This document shows, piece by piece, positions 36,195 to 45,670 of a stretch of DNA of 54,327 nucleotides. The notes under the pieces are model-generated. The model ran no database searches. It was not told the DNA's origin and saw only the letters and a program-made list of their open reading frames with translations. Position numbers and translations under genes: made by a program. Source of the DNA: Bradyrhizobium macuxiense (GTDB lineage: Bacteria; Pseudomonadota; Alphaproteobacteria; Rhizobiales; Xanthobacteraceae); the NCBI RefSeq assembly GCF_001542415.1, contig NZ_LNCU01000072.1, forward strand, positions 1 through 54,327, in the 5' to 3' direction. Position 1 is the first letter of the stretch. Each line of letters opens with the position of its first letter.

Positions 36195-38696
36195 ATGCGC
36201 CTGCTCGTACGGTTCTTGGGTTTCTTGTTCGCCGCCGGAACCGTGGTGTTCCTGGTTGGCGTCGCCGGCGTCGCGGGCGCGATCTGGCATTTCTCCAAGG
36301 ACCTGCCGGACTATTCGCAGCTGCAGGACTACGAGCCGCCGGTGATGACGCGCGTGCACGCGACCGACGGTGCGCTGCTCGGCGAATATTCCAAGGAGCG
36401 CCGGCTCTATCTGCCAATTCAGGCGGTGCCGAAGCTGGTGATCAACGCGTTCCTCGCCGCCGAGGACAAGAACTTCTACGAGCACGGCGGCATCGACTAT
36501 CAGGGCATGATCCGGGCCGCGATCCTCTACGCACAGAACTACGGCTCCAACCGCCGTCCGCAGGGCGCCTCGACGATCACCCAGCAGGTCGCGAAGAACT
36601 TCCTGTTGACCAACGAGGTCTCGTTCTCGCGCAAGATCAAGGAAGCCTTGCTCGCGATGCGCATCGAGCGCGCCTATTCCAAGGACCGCATCCTCGAGCT
36701 CTATCTCAACGAGATCTATCTCGGTCTCGGCGCCTACGGCATCGCCGCCGCCTCCCTGGTTTACTTCGACAAGTCGGTCAATGAGCTGACGGTGGCGGAA
36801 GCCGCCTATCTGGCTGCGCTGCCCAAGGCGCCGGCGGCGCTTCATCCGGTGCGCAACCACGCGCGTGCCGTCGAGCGGCGCAATTACGTGATCGACCGCC
36901 TGCAGGAGAACGGCTGGATCAGCGCGGCCGATGCCGACAAGGCGCGCAAGGATCCGCTCGTCGTCACCAACCGTTCGAACGGCGCGCATGTCTTCGCCGG
37001 CGAATATTTCGCGGAGGAAGTCCGGCGCGACATCTTCGAGCGCTACGGCGAAAAGAAGCTCTATGAAGGAGGCCTGTCAGTTCGCACCACGCTGGACCCG
37101 AAGGTTCAGGTGATGGCGCGCAAGACCATGGCCGCCGGCATCGTCAATTATGATGAGGCTCAGGGCTGGCGCGGGCCGGTGCAGAGGCTCGACGTTTCCG
37201 GCGACTGGGGCGTCAAGCTTGCCGACGTCAAGTCGCTCTCCGACATCTCGCCGTGGCGAATGGCGGTGGTGCTGGAGACGAGCGACCAATCGGCGCGGAT
37301 CGGCTTCCAGCCCGGCCGCGAGCTTGGCGGTGCAGTCGGCAAGGAGCGGCAGACCGGCATCATCACGATGGATGGGGTGCGCTGGGCGAAGAGCAAGGGC
37401 AAGGCGCCGACGGCGGTTTCGCAGGTGCTGCACCAGGGCGACGTGATCTACGCCGACCCGTTGGTGACCAAGGAGGGCAGCGCGGTCGACGGCCAATATC
37501 GCCTGCGGCAGTTGCCCGAGGTCTCCGGCGCCATGGTGGTGATGGATCCCCTGACCGGCCGCGTGCTCGCGATGGTCGGCGGCTTCTCCTTCGACCAGAG
37601 CCAGTTCAACCGCGCCACCCAAGCCTATCGGCAGCCCGGCTCCTCGTTCAAGCCGATCGTCTACTCCTCCGCGCTGGACAACGGCTACACACCGTCGACG
37701 ACCGTGATCGACGCGCCGATCGAGATCGATCAGGGGCAGGGGGCCGGCGTGTGGCGTCCGGAGAACTACTCGACCGGGAAGTATTACGGTCCGACCACGC
37801 TGCGCAACGCGCTGCAGCGCTCGCTCAACACTGTGACGGTGCGCCTGGCACAGGACATCGGCATGCCGCTGGTCGGTGAGTACGCGAAGCGCTTCGGCGT
37901 CTATGACGAATTGCCGAACTATCTTTCCTACGCGCTTGGCGCCGGCGAGACGACGGTCATGCGCATGGTCACGGCTTATTCGATGTTCGCCAATGGCGGC
38001 CGCCGCGTGAAGCCGACGCTGATCGATCGCATCCAGGATCGCTACGGCCATACCATCTTCAAGCACGACCAGCGCGAATGCCGCGGCTGCGATGCGCCGG
38101 AGGGATGGAAGAACCAGCCCGAGCCGCAGCTCATCGATCGTCGCGAGCAGGTGCTCGACGCCATGACCGCCTACCAGATCACCGAGATGATGGAAGGCGT
38201 GGTCCAGCGCGGTACCGCCACCGTCGTGCGCGAGGTCGGCAAGCCGATCGCCGGCAAGACCGGCACCACCAACGACGAGAAGGACGTATGGTTCGTCGGC
38301 TTCTCGCCGGACCTCGCGGTCGGCGTCTACATGGGCTACGACAAGCCGCGCAATCTCGGCCGAACCGCCACCGGCGGCCACCTCGCTGCGCCGATCGCGC
38401 GCGACTTCCTCAAGCTCGCGCTCGCCGACAAGCCGCCGACCCCGTTCAAGGTGCCGGCCGGTATCAAGCTGATCCGCGTCGACGCCAAGACCGGTATGCG
38501 TGCCGGCCCGGGCGACAGCGGTAACACCATCCTGGAAGCCTTCAAGCCGGGCACCGCCCCGCCGGACAACTACTCGGTGATCGGCGTCGCCGATGCCGAC
38601 GGCCGCGCTCCGCCGCCGCCAGGCCCTCAGCCGTCGCAGGGGCAGCAGCCTGATGGCGGCTTCTTCGGGCGTCCGGGAACCGGCGGGCTGTACTGA
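36195..38696 (+). CDS. mrcA: Penicillin-binding protein 1A (bifunctional)
   Basis: The 833-residue protein has an N-terminal membrane anchor (about 5-30). The GT51 glycosyltransferase domain has the catalytic Glu90 in AAEDKNFYEHGG and QGASTITQQVAKNFLLT. A linker domain follows, then the transpeptidase with the active-site Ser483 (SSFK, Lys486), an SLN motif and KTGTT at 688-692. A proline/glycine-rich tail ends the protein. It polymerises and cross-links peptidoglycan at the outer face of the inner membrane. It follows amiC after about 245 bases; a 101-bp repeat begins one base after its stop. Confidence 0.95.
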   Translation: MRLLVRFLGFLFAAGTVVFLVGVAGVAGAIWHFSKDLPDYSQLQDYEPPVMTRVHATDGALLGEYSKERRLYLPIQAVPKLVINAFLAAEDKNFYEHGGIDYQGMIRAAILYAQNYGSNRRPQGASTITQQVAKNFLLTNEVSFSRKIKEALLAMRIERAYSKDRILELYLNEIYLGLGAYGIAAASLVYFDKSVNELTVAEAAYLAALPKAPAALHPVRNHARAVERRNYVIDRLQENGWISAADADKARKDPLVVTNRSNGAHVFAGEYFAEEVRRDIFERYGEKKLYEGGLSVRTTLDPKVQVMARKTMAAGIVNYDEAQGWRGPVQRLDVSGDWGVKLADVKSLSDISPWRMAVVLETSDQSARIGFQPGRELGGAVGKERQTGIITMDGVRWAKSKGKAPTAVSQVLHQGDVIYADPLVTKEGSAVDGQYRLRQLPEVSGAMVVMDPLTGRVLAMVGGFSFDQSQFNRATQAYRQPGSSFKPIVYSSALDNGYTPSTTVIDAPIEIDQGQGAGVWRPENYSTGKYYGPTTLRNALQRSLNTVTVRLAQDIGMPLVGEYAKRFGVYDELPNYLSYALGAGETTVMRMVTAYSMFANGGRRVKPTLIDRIQDRYGHTIFKHDQRECRGCDAPEGWKNQPEPQLIDRREQVLDAMTAYQITEMMEGVVQRGTATVVREVGKPIAGKTGTTNDEKDVWFVGFSPDLAVGVYMGYDKPRNLGRTATGGHLAAPIARDFLKLALADKPPTPFKVPAGIKLIRVDAKTGMRAGPGDSGNTILEAFKPGTAPPDNYSVIGVADADGRAPPPPGPQPSQGQQPDGGFFGRPGTGGLY

Positions 38697-38697
38697 C

Positions 38698-38798
38698 GCA
38701 TGATCCGGAAAAGTGTGAAGCGGTTTTCCGAAAAGATCATGCTTAAACAAGGCGCTAAAGCGCGATGACGATTCAACCTGATCTCATCGCGCTTTAGC
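38698..38798. repeat. 101-bp two-palindrome repeat, copy A
   Basis: It consists of two palindromic halves. The first has ends GCATGATC/GATCATGC (38698 to about 38742); the second has ends GCTAAAGCGCGATGA/TCATCGCGCTTTAGC (to 38798). It begins just after the mrcA stop codon. Copy B at 41899-41999 is its inverted complement and matches at 98 of 101 positions. Such elements recur in Bradyrhizobium and Rhodopseudomonas genomes. Confidence 0.92.
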
Positions 38799-38904
38799 AG
38801 ACCTGCGTTCCAAATCGGCGGGATAGCGCGGCCAAGCCGATTGCGCTTTGCTGCGCCGGTCGCTACATCCCTCGCAAGCTTTTTTCCCCAACTCCTGAAA
38901 GATC

Positions 38905-40036
38905 ATGCGCGCGGAAATCGAACGCCTTGTTGAAGAGATCAAGCAGTCAGTCGGGCTGCTGAGGAGGCATCTTTGACGTCGAAACTTCGACGGCACGCCT
39001 CGCTGAGCTGAACAAGCTCGCAGAAGATCCCAATCTCTGGAACGATCCCCAGAAGGCCCAGAAGCTGATGCAGGAGCGCACCTCATTGGAGGACGCCCTC
39101 TCGGGCATCGGCAAGGTCGAGCGTGAGCTCGAGGACCAGGTCGGCATGATCGAGCTCGGCGAAGCCGAGAACGACGAGTCCGTGGTCACTGAGGCCGAGA
39201 AGGCGCTGAAGGATCTGAAGAAGGAAGTCGCCCGGCGCGAGCTCGAAGCGCTGTTGTCGGGCGAAGCCGACAAATTCGATTCCTATCTCGAGGTCCATGC
39301 CGGCGCCGGCGGCACCGAGAGCCAGGACTGGGCCCAGATGCTGCTGCGCATGTACACGCGCTGGGCGGAGAACCACGGCTTCAAGATCGAGTATCTCGAA
39401 GAGTCCCAGGGTGAAGAAGCCGGCATCAAGTCCGCCACCATCCAGATCAGCGGTCACAATGCCTATGGCTGGCTGAAGACGGAGGCCGGCGTGCATCGCC
39501 TGGTGCGCATCTCGCCGTTCGATTCCAATGCGCGGCGGCATACGTCGTTCTCGTCGGTGCAGATCTTCCCGGTCATCGACGACAGCATCAAGATCGAGAT
39601 CAAGGAGTCCGACGTCCGCACCGACACGATGCGGTCCGGCGGCGCCGGCGGTCAGCACGTCAACAAGACGGAATCGGCGGTGCGTCTGACGCACATTCCG
39701 ACCGGCATCGCAGTGGTCTGTCAGGCCGGCCGCTCCCAGCACAAGAACCGGGCGCAGGCCTGGGACATGCTGCGCGCGCGGCTCTATGAGATCGAGCTGA
39801 AGAAGCGCGAGGAGCAAGCCGCGGCCGACCAGGCCGCCAGGACCGATATCGGCTGGGGCCATCAGATTCGCTCGTATGTGCTGCAGCCCTATCAGATGGT
39901 GAAGGACCTGCGCACGGGCGTGCAGACCTCCGATACTTCCGGCGTGCTCGATGGCGATCTCGACGAGTTCATGGCCGCAACGCTGGCACAGCGTGCCTTC
40001 GGCACCGGGCCCGGCGCGGTCGAGGATGTGGACTGA
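38905..40036 (+). CDS. prfB: Peptide chain release factor 2, with programmed +1 frameshift
   Basis: Translation from the ATG at 38905 gives 23 codons ending RRHL, then an in-frame TGA at 38974-38976. Skipping one base there continues as [20 protein letters not shown] and runs to 40036, for a 376-residue protein. The GGQ loop is present ([17 protein letters not shown]), as is the stop-codon-reading SPF motif ([12 protein letters not shown]). RF2 reads UAA and UGA and hydrolyses the peptidyl-tRNA. The joined reading is 38905-38973 plus 38975-40036. A start at 39068 would lose the N-terminal domain and is wrong. It follows mrcA and precedes a 3-hydroxyisobutyrate-dehydrogenase-like gene by 3 bases. 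Confidence 0.95.
38962..38977 (+). promoter_or_regulatory. RF2 autoregulatory +1 frameshift site
   Basis: An internal Shine-Dalgarno AGGAGG (38962-38967) lies three bases before CTT TGA C (38971-38977), the same spacing and slippery context as in E. coli prfB. When RF2 is scarce the ribosome slips from CTT to TTT and continues; when RF2 is plentiful it stops at TGA. Confidence 0.95.
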
Positions 40037-40039
40037 CCC

Positions 40040-40909
40040 ATGCCACGCGTGGCCTTCATCGGATTGGGACGGATGGGCCAAGGGATGGCCGGCCGCTATC
40101 TCGATGCCGGCTTCACGGTCACGGTGTGGAATCGCAGCAAGGCGAAGGCCAGCGACCTGATCGCGCGCGGTGCCAAATGGGCGACCTCGCCGGAGGATGC
40201 CGCAATCGACGCCGACGCCGTTGTGACCATGGTTGCCGACGACGAAGCCTCGCGCTCCGTCTGGCTGACCAAGGATGGCGCGGCCGCGACCATGAAGGCC
40301 GGCACGCTGGCGATCGAATGCTCCACGGTGTCGTATCAGCACACGCTCGAAATGGCGCACGAATTGCGCAACCGCGGGCTGATCTACATCGATTGTCCGG
40401 TGACCGGCCTTCCTGCTGCGGCGGCTGCCGGTGAGCTGACGCTGCTGGTCGGCGCCGATCCGGCCGATCTCGAACGGGCGCAACCGTTCCTCGCGCCGAT
40501 AGGCGATACGATCCGCCATTTCGGCGGTGTCGGCACTGGAACGGTATTCAAGCTGATCAACAATCTGATGGGCGCGGTGCAGATCGCGAGCCTTGCCGAG
40601 GGCGTCGCGATGGCCGAGCAGGCGGGCCTCGACATGCAACTCGTGGCCGAGGCGCTCGCCACCGGCGCGGTGGCAAGCCCGCAGGTGATCCGTCATTCCA
40701 GGCGGATGATCGACCGCGACTTCTCGGGCGCCTCGTTCACCGCGGCGCTGCGCCACAAGGACGCCGCCTATGCCGTCGCACTGGCCGAGGCACTGCTGCC
40801 CGGCGTGCCGGTCAGCCGCGCGGCGCTCGCGGCCTACGACAAGGCGAAGGCGCATGCGCCCGACGGCGACGAAGGGCAGATGATCGAGATCGTGTCGCGG
40901 CCGAAATAG
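40040..40909 (+). CDS. NAD(P)-dependent oxidoreductase, 3-hydroxyisobutyrate dehydrogenase family
   Basis: The 289-residue protein has the N-terminal Rossmann motif FIGLGRMGQGMAGRYLDAGF. It also has DCPVTGLPAAAAAGELTLLV (the substrate-binding region), and the catalytic Lys171 in FKLINNLMGA. A helical C-terminal domain follows. Family members oxidise beta-hydroxy acids such as 3-hydroxyisobutyrate or reduce tartronate semialdehyde; the variant cannot be told. It starts 3 bases after prfB, so it is likely cotranscribed, which has no obvious functional meaning. Confidence 0.88.
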   Translation: MPRVAFIGLGRMGQGMAGRYLDAGFTVTVWNRSKAKASDLIARGAKWATSPEDAAIDADAVVTMVADDEASRSVWLTKDGAAATMKAGTLAIECSTVSYQHTLEMAHELRNRGLIYIDCPVTGLPAAAAAGELTLLVGADPADLERAQPFLAPIGDTIRHFGGVGTGTVFKLINNLMGAVQIASLAEGVAMAEQAGLDMQLVAEALATGAVASPQVIRHSRRMIDRDFSGASFTAALRHKDAAYAVALAEALLPGVPVSRAALAAYDKAKAHAPDGDEGQMIEIVSRPK

Positions 40910-40993
40910 GCCGCGCGACGGATCGCGGGAATCGGGTGGCAATCGGCGCTGCGGCCGACTAGTCATCGGCGCCAGTGCAGATGTGAGCCGGAC

Positions 40994-41899
40994 ATGCCTT
41001 CCGCCGACAACAGGATCGATCTCCGCGATTGGGCGCTGCTCGGTCTGCTGTCGGTGTTGTGGGGCGGCTCGTTCTTCTTCAACGGCGTGATCCTGCGCGA
41101 ATTGCCGCCGTTGACGATGGTGCTGCTGCGCGTGGCGCTCGGCGCAGCCATCCTGATGCCGCTGCTGCGGACCCATAAGATCGCATTCCCGAAGGGCTGG
41201 GCGGGATGGGCGCCGTTCTTTGCGATGGGCCTGTTCAACAATGTGCTGCCGTTCTCGCTGATTGTGTTCGGGCAGACCTACATCACGAGCGGGCTGGCCT
41301 CGATCCTCAACGCAACCACGCCGCTGCTTGCCGTGGTGGCAATGGCGGCGGCCGGTGAGGAGAGGGCGCAACCTCGCCGCATTGCCGGCGTTTTCGCTGG
41401 TGTGATCGGAGTTGCGATTCTTCATGGTGATGCGCTCGAGGTCGGGAGCAGGCAGGGCATCGGCATCCTGCTGTGTCTGGCGGGGGCTTTCAGCTACGGC
41501 CTCGCTGCGCTGGTGTCGCGGCGGTTGCCGTCGCGCGTGCCGCCGCTGGGGACAGCGGCATTCCAGATGATGGCATCAGCCGCGATGATGGTTGTCGTCG
41601 CAGGCTGCGTCGAGCGGCCGTGGCTGCTGCGGATGCCGCATGTAACCACATGGCTGGCGGTGCTCGGGCTTGCCGCGCTGTCGACGGCGCTGGCGTACAT
41701 CGTGTTCTTCCAGATCCTGCAGCGCTCCGGGGCGACCAACGTGATGCTGGTGACGTTGCTGATTCCGGCGACCGCGATCCTGCTCGGCTATCTCGTGCTC
41801 GGCGAGCCGATCTCGCCGCGCGAGGTGATCGGCGCATTGGTGATCGCGAGCGCGCTGCTCTTGATCGACGGGCGCGTGCTGACCTCGTTTCGGCGATAG
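40994..41899 (+). CDS. EamA/DMT family transporter
   Basis: The 301-residue protein is a ten-helix drug/metabolite transporter with two EamA repeats: LSVLWGGSFFFNGVILRELP and TYITSGLASILNATTPLLAV in the first half, GILLCLAGAFSYGLAALVSR and GATNVMLVTLLIPATAILLG in the second. It likely exports or imports a small metabolite across the inner membrane; the substrate is unknown. Its stop codon is directly followed by repeat copy B, which may terminate the transcript. Confidence 0.9.
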   Translation: MPSADNRIDLRDWALLGLLSVLWGGSFFFNGVILRELPPLTMVLLRVALGAAILMPLLRTHKIAFPKGWAGWAPFFAMGLFNNVLPFSLIVFGQTYITSGLASILNATTPLLAVVAMAAAGEERAQPRRIAGVFAGVIGVAILHGDALEVGSRQGIGILLCLAGAFSYGLAALVSRRLPSRVPPLGTAAFQMMASAAMMVVVAGCVERPWLLRMPHVTTWLAVLGLAALSTALAYIVFFQILQRSGATNVMLVTLLIPATAILLGYLVLGEPISPREVIGALVIASALLLIDGRVLTSFRR

Positions 41900-41999
41900 C
41901 TAAAGCGCGATGAGATCAGGTTGAATCGTCATCGCGCTTTAGCTTCTTGTTTACGCATGATCTTTTCGGAAAACCGCTTCACACTTTTCCGGATCATGC
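41899..41999. repeat. 101-bp two-palindrome repeat, copy B (inverted)
   Basis: The reverse complement of this segment matches copy A (38698-38798) at 98 of 101 bases; the differences are in the short linker between the two palindromes. It starts at the last base of the EamA stop codon and ends one base before the stop of the convergent carbamoyltransferase gene. Confidence 0.92.
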
Positions 42000-42000
42000 T

Positions 42001-44154
42001 TTAGCCGCGCGCCTTCGTCCACTCCGCATACCATTCCTTGAAGCGTCCGTTGTTGCGCTCGCCGGCATGCCAGGCGGCATAAGCGGTGCCGTCATCGGCG
42101 ACCAGGACCACGACATCGAGCCCCTTGGAGCGCCGCAGCGTCTCCATCGCCTGCGCCGGCGTCTGCGCGATCGGCCCTGCGACATTGAACGACGTATTGA
42201 CCGACATCTCGACGCCGATGCGGCGGCCGAGTGCCTTCAGATAGGCATAGGTGAGGGGATCGTCCGCCTCGCGCACGATCTGGATACGCCCGGTACCGTC
42301 GGCATGCACCACTGCCGGAATTGTCTCGCGCGCCTGCGGCTTCGAATGGGCGGTCAGCACCATGTAATTGTAGGCGTTGTAATCGCTGTCGGAGGCACCG
42401 TCCTCCAGCTCGAAATATTCAAGTGCAGCCTCGAGTGTCGCCATCGGCGCCAGCGGGCGTATCGCCTCGCGATATTTGACACGCTCGTTCAGCCGCTCGC
42501 GCACATTGGGATCGCGGGGATTGGCCAGGATCGAGCGATGCCCGAGCGCGCGTGGGCCGGTTTCGGCCGCGCCCTGATAGATCGCGACCACGCCGCCTTG
42601 CGCCACCATGAACGCCATCAGGTCCGCAATCGCGTCCTGTCCTTCCGGTGTCGCAACTTGGCCGATCGCGGCCGAGGCGACGTCATCGGCCTTCAGCGCT
42701 GCCGTGATGTCGGCATGCGTCGGCGGCAGGCCGCAATAGAACGCGTGCGACAGCGGGGCGCCACGCGGAGCGCCCGCCATATGCGCGAACAGCCATGCCG
42801 CGCCGATCGGCACGCCGGGATCGCCAGGCACCGGCGGCACCCACATATGCAGCCGCGTCTTGCGCTGCTGCGCTTCCATAAACCACGCTTCGTTGAAGTG
42901 CTCGAGCAGGCGCATGTTGCCGAGCGCGTTCAGCGCCACGCCGCCGGTCAACACCAGGCGGTCGGTGCCGGTGAGGCGCAGCAGATGATCGATGACATGG
43001 ATCATCGCATCCTCGAACACCAGCTGCGTCGCGGCGGCCTTGTCGAGCCGGTCCTTGGTGTCGGGGCGGTGATGGATGTCCTCCACGCGCAACACGGCGT
43101 CGGGATTCCAGAGCTGGTCCGGCCGCAGCGGCGGGCCGAGGATGTCGATCAGCGGCGCCTTGTAGGGATTGTCGACCGGATCGCTGTGCCAGTTGGCCAT
43201 CGCGCGATTGAGATGCACGGTGCCGTTCGGGCCGAGCTGCAGCACCGCCTTGAGCCGCTGATAATACGGATTGGTCGCGCGGTTCATGTCGCCCCAGGCG
43301 GCCGCGCCCATGTAGCGTCCCTCGCTGGACAGCCAGGTCCAGCCGCCCTGGCTCGACGAGATCACGGTGTAGAAGGCGCCGAGCGAGTCAAACAGGCTCT
43401 CATTGCAGTAGAGCTGCGTCATCTCGCCGTTCTCGGCGACATAAAGCGAGATCGAGCCGACATCGCCGGTGCCGTCGAGGACCGCGATCGCGACGGGCTC
43501 GCGCATGTCGGCGAAGGGAGAGGCGGTGAATGAGTACCACGCGTGGTTATCGTGGTGCGGCATGCAGATCAGCGGCAGCTGTTCGCCAAGCCCGTACATG
43601 CTGCCCAGCTTGCGCGACAGGCGTCGCACCTGGTCCATCTGGCGCAGGCTGATTGCCGGCGCGATCGGCGAGCGCAACAGCTTGAAGCTGCCCAGCGCCT
43701 CTTCGAACGAGGTGCGGATCAGCATCGCCATCAGCGCCGGATAGTCCCACGTGGTGACGAAGGCCGCGATGTCTCCGATGTCGCGACCCATCCGCCGCAG
43801 CACCTCGCGCATGTTGTCCAGGGCATGTTGCGGAAACTCGTTGGTGTGCTTGTTTCCGGAAAAGCGCTCTTCTTCGTTGTTGACGATCAGGCGCGGTCCG
43901 CCGCGCTGGGTGACCTCGACCAGCGCCACGCCGGTATTGTGAGTACCGGGGCCGGCAAGGCCTGCAATGTATACCGTCTCGCCGCGCTGAAGCCGCTCAC
44001 GGATCGACGCGATCGTGCGCTTTGCGAATTGCCCATTCGCCTTGTGCAGGCCGAGACGCGCCATTGCCGGCTCGCTGAGGCGGCGCGTGAGCTCGTAACC
44101 CGCGGCCGCGAATCGTGGATGCCGCGGACCGATACGGATGTCCGATTTAAGCAA
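42001..44154 (-). CDS. Carbamoyltransferase, NodU/CmcH family
   Basis: The 717-residue protein has the NodU/TobZ pattern. An N-terminal Kae1-like domain has HNTGVALVEVTQRGGPR, NEEERFSGNKH and the metal-site MPHHDNHAWYSF. A C-terminal YrdC-like half has GPRALGHRSILANPRDPNVR and VNTSFNVAGPIAQTP. These enzymes transfer a carbamoyl group from carbamoyl phosphate, through carbamoyl-AMP, to a hydroxyl of a sugar, antibiotic or Nod factor. The TTG start has GAGG 8 bases upstream; an ATG at 44064 is the alternative. No nod or sugar-antibiotic genes lie beside it, so the acceptor is unknown; the nearby glycan operon could supply one. Confidence 0.88.
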   Translation of the reverse strand: MLKSDIRIGPRHPRFAAAGYELTRRLSEPAMARLGLHKANGQFAKRTIASIRERLQRGETVYIAGLAGPGTHNTGVALVEVTQRGGPRLIVNNEEERFSGNKHTNEFPQHALDNMREVLRRMGRDIGDIAAFVTTWDYPALMAMLIRTSFEEALGSFKLLRSPIAPAISLRQMDQVRRLSRKLGSMYGLGEQLPLICMPHHDNHAWYSFTASPFADMREPVAIAVLDGTGDVGSISLYVAENGEMTQLYCNESLFDSLGAFYTVISSSQGGWTWLSSEGRYMGAAAWGDMNRATNPYYQRLKAVLQLGPNGTVHLNRAMANWHSDPVDNPYKAPLIDILGPPLRPDQLWNPDAVLRVEDIHHRPDTKDRLDKAAATQLVFEDAMIHVIDHLLRLTGTDRLVLTGGVALNALGNMRLLEHFNEAWFMEAQQRKTRLHMWVPPVPGDPGVPIGAAWLFAHMAGAPRGAPLSHAFYCGLPPTHADITAALKADDVASAAIGQVATPEGQDAIADLMAFMVAQGGVVAIYQGAAETGPRALGHRSILANPRDPNVRERLNERVKYREAIRPLAPMATLEAALEYFELEDGASDSDYNAYNYMVLTAHSKPQARETIPAVVHADGTGRIQIVREADDPLTYAYLKALGRRIGVEMSVNTSFNVAGPIAQTPAQAMETLRRSKGLDVVVLVADDGTAYAAWHAGERNNGRFKEWYAEWTKARG

Positions 44155-44311
44155 GCAAAGCGCCTCGACTTGTGAGCCCCCGACGGACCGTTAATCACGA
44201 ATAGCGCCAGGCAACAATGCCGTTTCGCCCAACGGAAAAACCCGGCGCTTGCCAGCACTTCCATGACTTGCGACAGTTGCCGCAAATCAACGACAAAAAT
44301 CGGGAGAAAAC

Positions 44312-45547
44312 ATGCCAGCTCGGTTCGGATATATTGGCGCGGTTGTGGCCTTCGCAAGTGCCGCACTGATCACAAGCGCGGCGTTTGCGCAGAAGAAATA
44401 TGATCCCGGTGCGAGCGATACTGAAATCAAGATCGGCAACATCATGCCGTACAGCGGCCCGGCGTCGTCCTATGGCGTGATCGGCAAGACCGAGGCCGCG
44501 TTTTTCAAGATGATCAACGATCAGGGCGGCATCAACGGCCGCAAGGTCAACTTCATCAGCTACGATGATGCCTATTCGCCGCCAAAAGCGATCGAGCAGG
44601 CGCGCAAGCTCGTCGAGAGCGACGAGGTGCTGCTGATCTTCCAGGCGCTGGGCACGCCGTCCAATTCGGCGATCATGAAATACATGAATGCAAAGAAGGT
44701 GCCGCAGCTCTTCGTCGCCTCCGGCGGCACCAAATTTGGCGATCCCAAGAATTTTCCCTGGACGATGGGCTTTCAGCCGAACTACCAGAGCGAGGGGCGA
44801 ATCTATGCCAAATACATCCGCGACAAATTTCCCGACAGCAAGATCGCGGTATTTTGGCAGAACGATGATGCGGGCAAGGATCAGTTCAAGGGCCTGAAGG
44901 ATGGGCTCGGCGACAAGTCCGGAATGATCATCGCCGACAAGTCCTATGAGGTCAGCGACCCCTCGATCGATTCGCAGATCGTCGCGCTGCATGATTCGGG
45001 AGCCGACATCTTCTTCTCCTGGGCTGCCCCGAAGGGATCGGCGCAGGCGATCCGGAAGGTCGGCGAACTCGGCTGGAAGCCGAAGTTCTTCCTCGCCAAC
45101 ACCGCGACCTCGGTCGCCTCGGTGCTGAAGCCCGCGGGCCTCGAATTCTCCAAGGGCATCATCTCGACGGCCTATCTGAAGGACCCGACCGATCCGACCT
45201 GGGACAAGGATCCGCCCGTGATCGCCTGGCGGGCCTTCATGGACAAGTATTATCCCGACGGCGACAAGACCAACGCCAACAACATCTACGGCTATGTGCA
45301 GGCCGAAGCGATGGTGCAGGTGCTGAAGCAATGCGGCGACAATCTCACGCGCGAAAACGTGATGAAGCAGGCCGCCAATCTGAAGAACTTCCACTCCGAC
45401 CTGATGCTGCCCGGCGTCATGGTCAATACCGGACCCGACGACTATTTTCCGATCGAGCAGATGCAGCTCATGAAGTTCAACGGCGAGGCATGGGAATTGT
45501 TCGGCGACGTCATCACGGGCGAGGTCGGGCATGGGGCGTCGCGGTAG
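44312..45547 (+). CDS. ABC transporter substrate-binding protein, branched-chain amino acid type
   Basis: The 411-residue protein has a signal peptide (MPARFGYIGAVVAFASAALI, cleavage near AFAQK). The Leu/Ile/Val-binding fold follows, with IKIGNIMPYSGPASSYGVIG, NDQGGINGRKVNFISYDDAY and QARKLVESDEVLLIFQALGT. It would bind an amino acid or other small acid in the periplasm. GGGAG lies 6 bases before the ATG. No permease or ATPase genes are next to it, so it must use a transporter encoded elsewhere. It is divergent from the carbamoyltransferase gene. Confidence 0.92.
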   Translation: MPARFGYIGAVVAFASAALITSAAFAQKKYDPGASDTEIKIGNIMPYSGPASSYGVIGKTEAAFFKMINDQGGINGRKVNFISYDDAYSPPKAIEQARKLVESDEVLLIFQALGTPSNSAIMKYMNAKKVPQLFVASGGTKFGDPKNFPWTMGFQPNYQSEGRIYAKYIRDKFPDSKIAVFWQNDDAGKDQFKGLKDGLGDKSGMIIADKSYEVSDPSIDSQIVALHDSGADIFFSWAAPKGSAQAIRKVGELGWKPKFFLANTATSVASVLKPAGLEFSKGIISTAYLKDPTDPTWDKDPPVIAWRAFMDKYYPDGDKTNANNIYGYVQAEAMVQVLKQCGDNLTRENVMKQAANLKNFHSDLMLPGVMVNTGPDDYFPIEQMQLMKFNGEAWELFGDVITGEVGHGASR

Positions 45548-45670
45548 GCTTTCATTGCAAGGCGTGAGTTTGCGATTCAACTGTCAAACCGCTTGTTCTG
45601 CGTCATCACCCGCGCATGCGAGTGACCCAGTATTCCAGAGGCGTCGGCGCCTGAAGTTGATTTTGCGCTA

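Noticed and set aside
39068..40036. prfB starting at the ATG at 39068
   Set aside because: It would miss the N-terminal domain. The frameshift site at 38971-38977 and the upstream ATG at 38905 explain the full protein.
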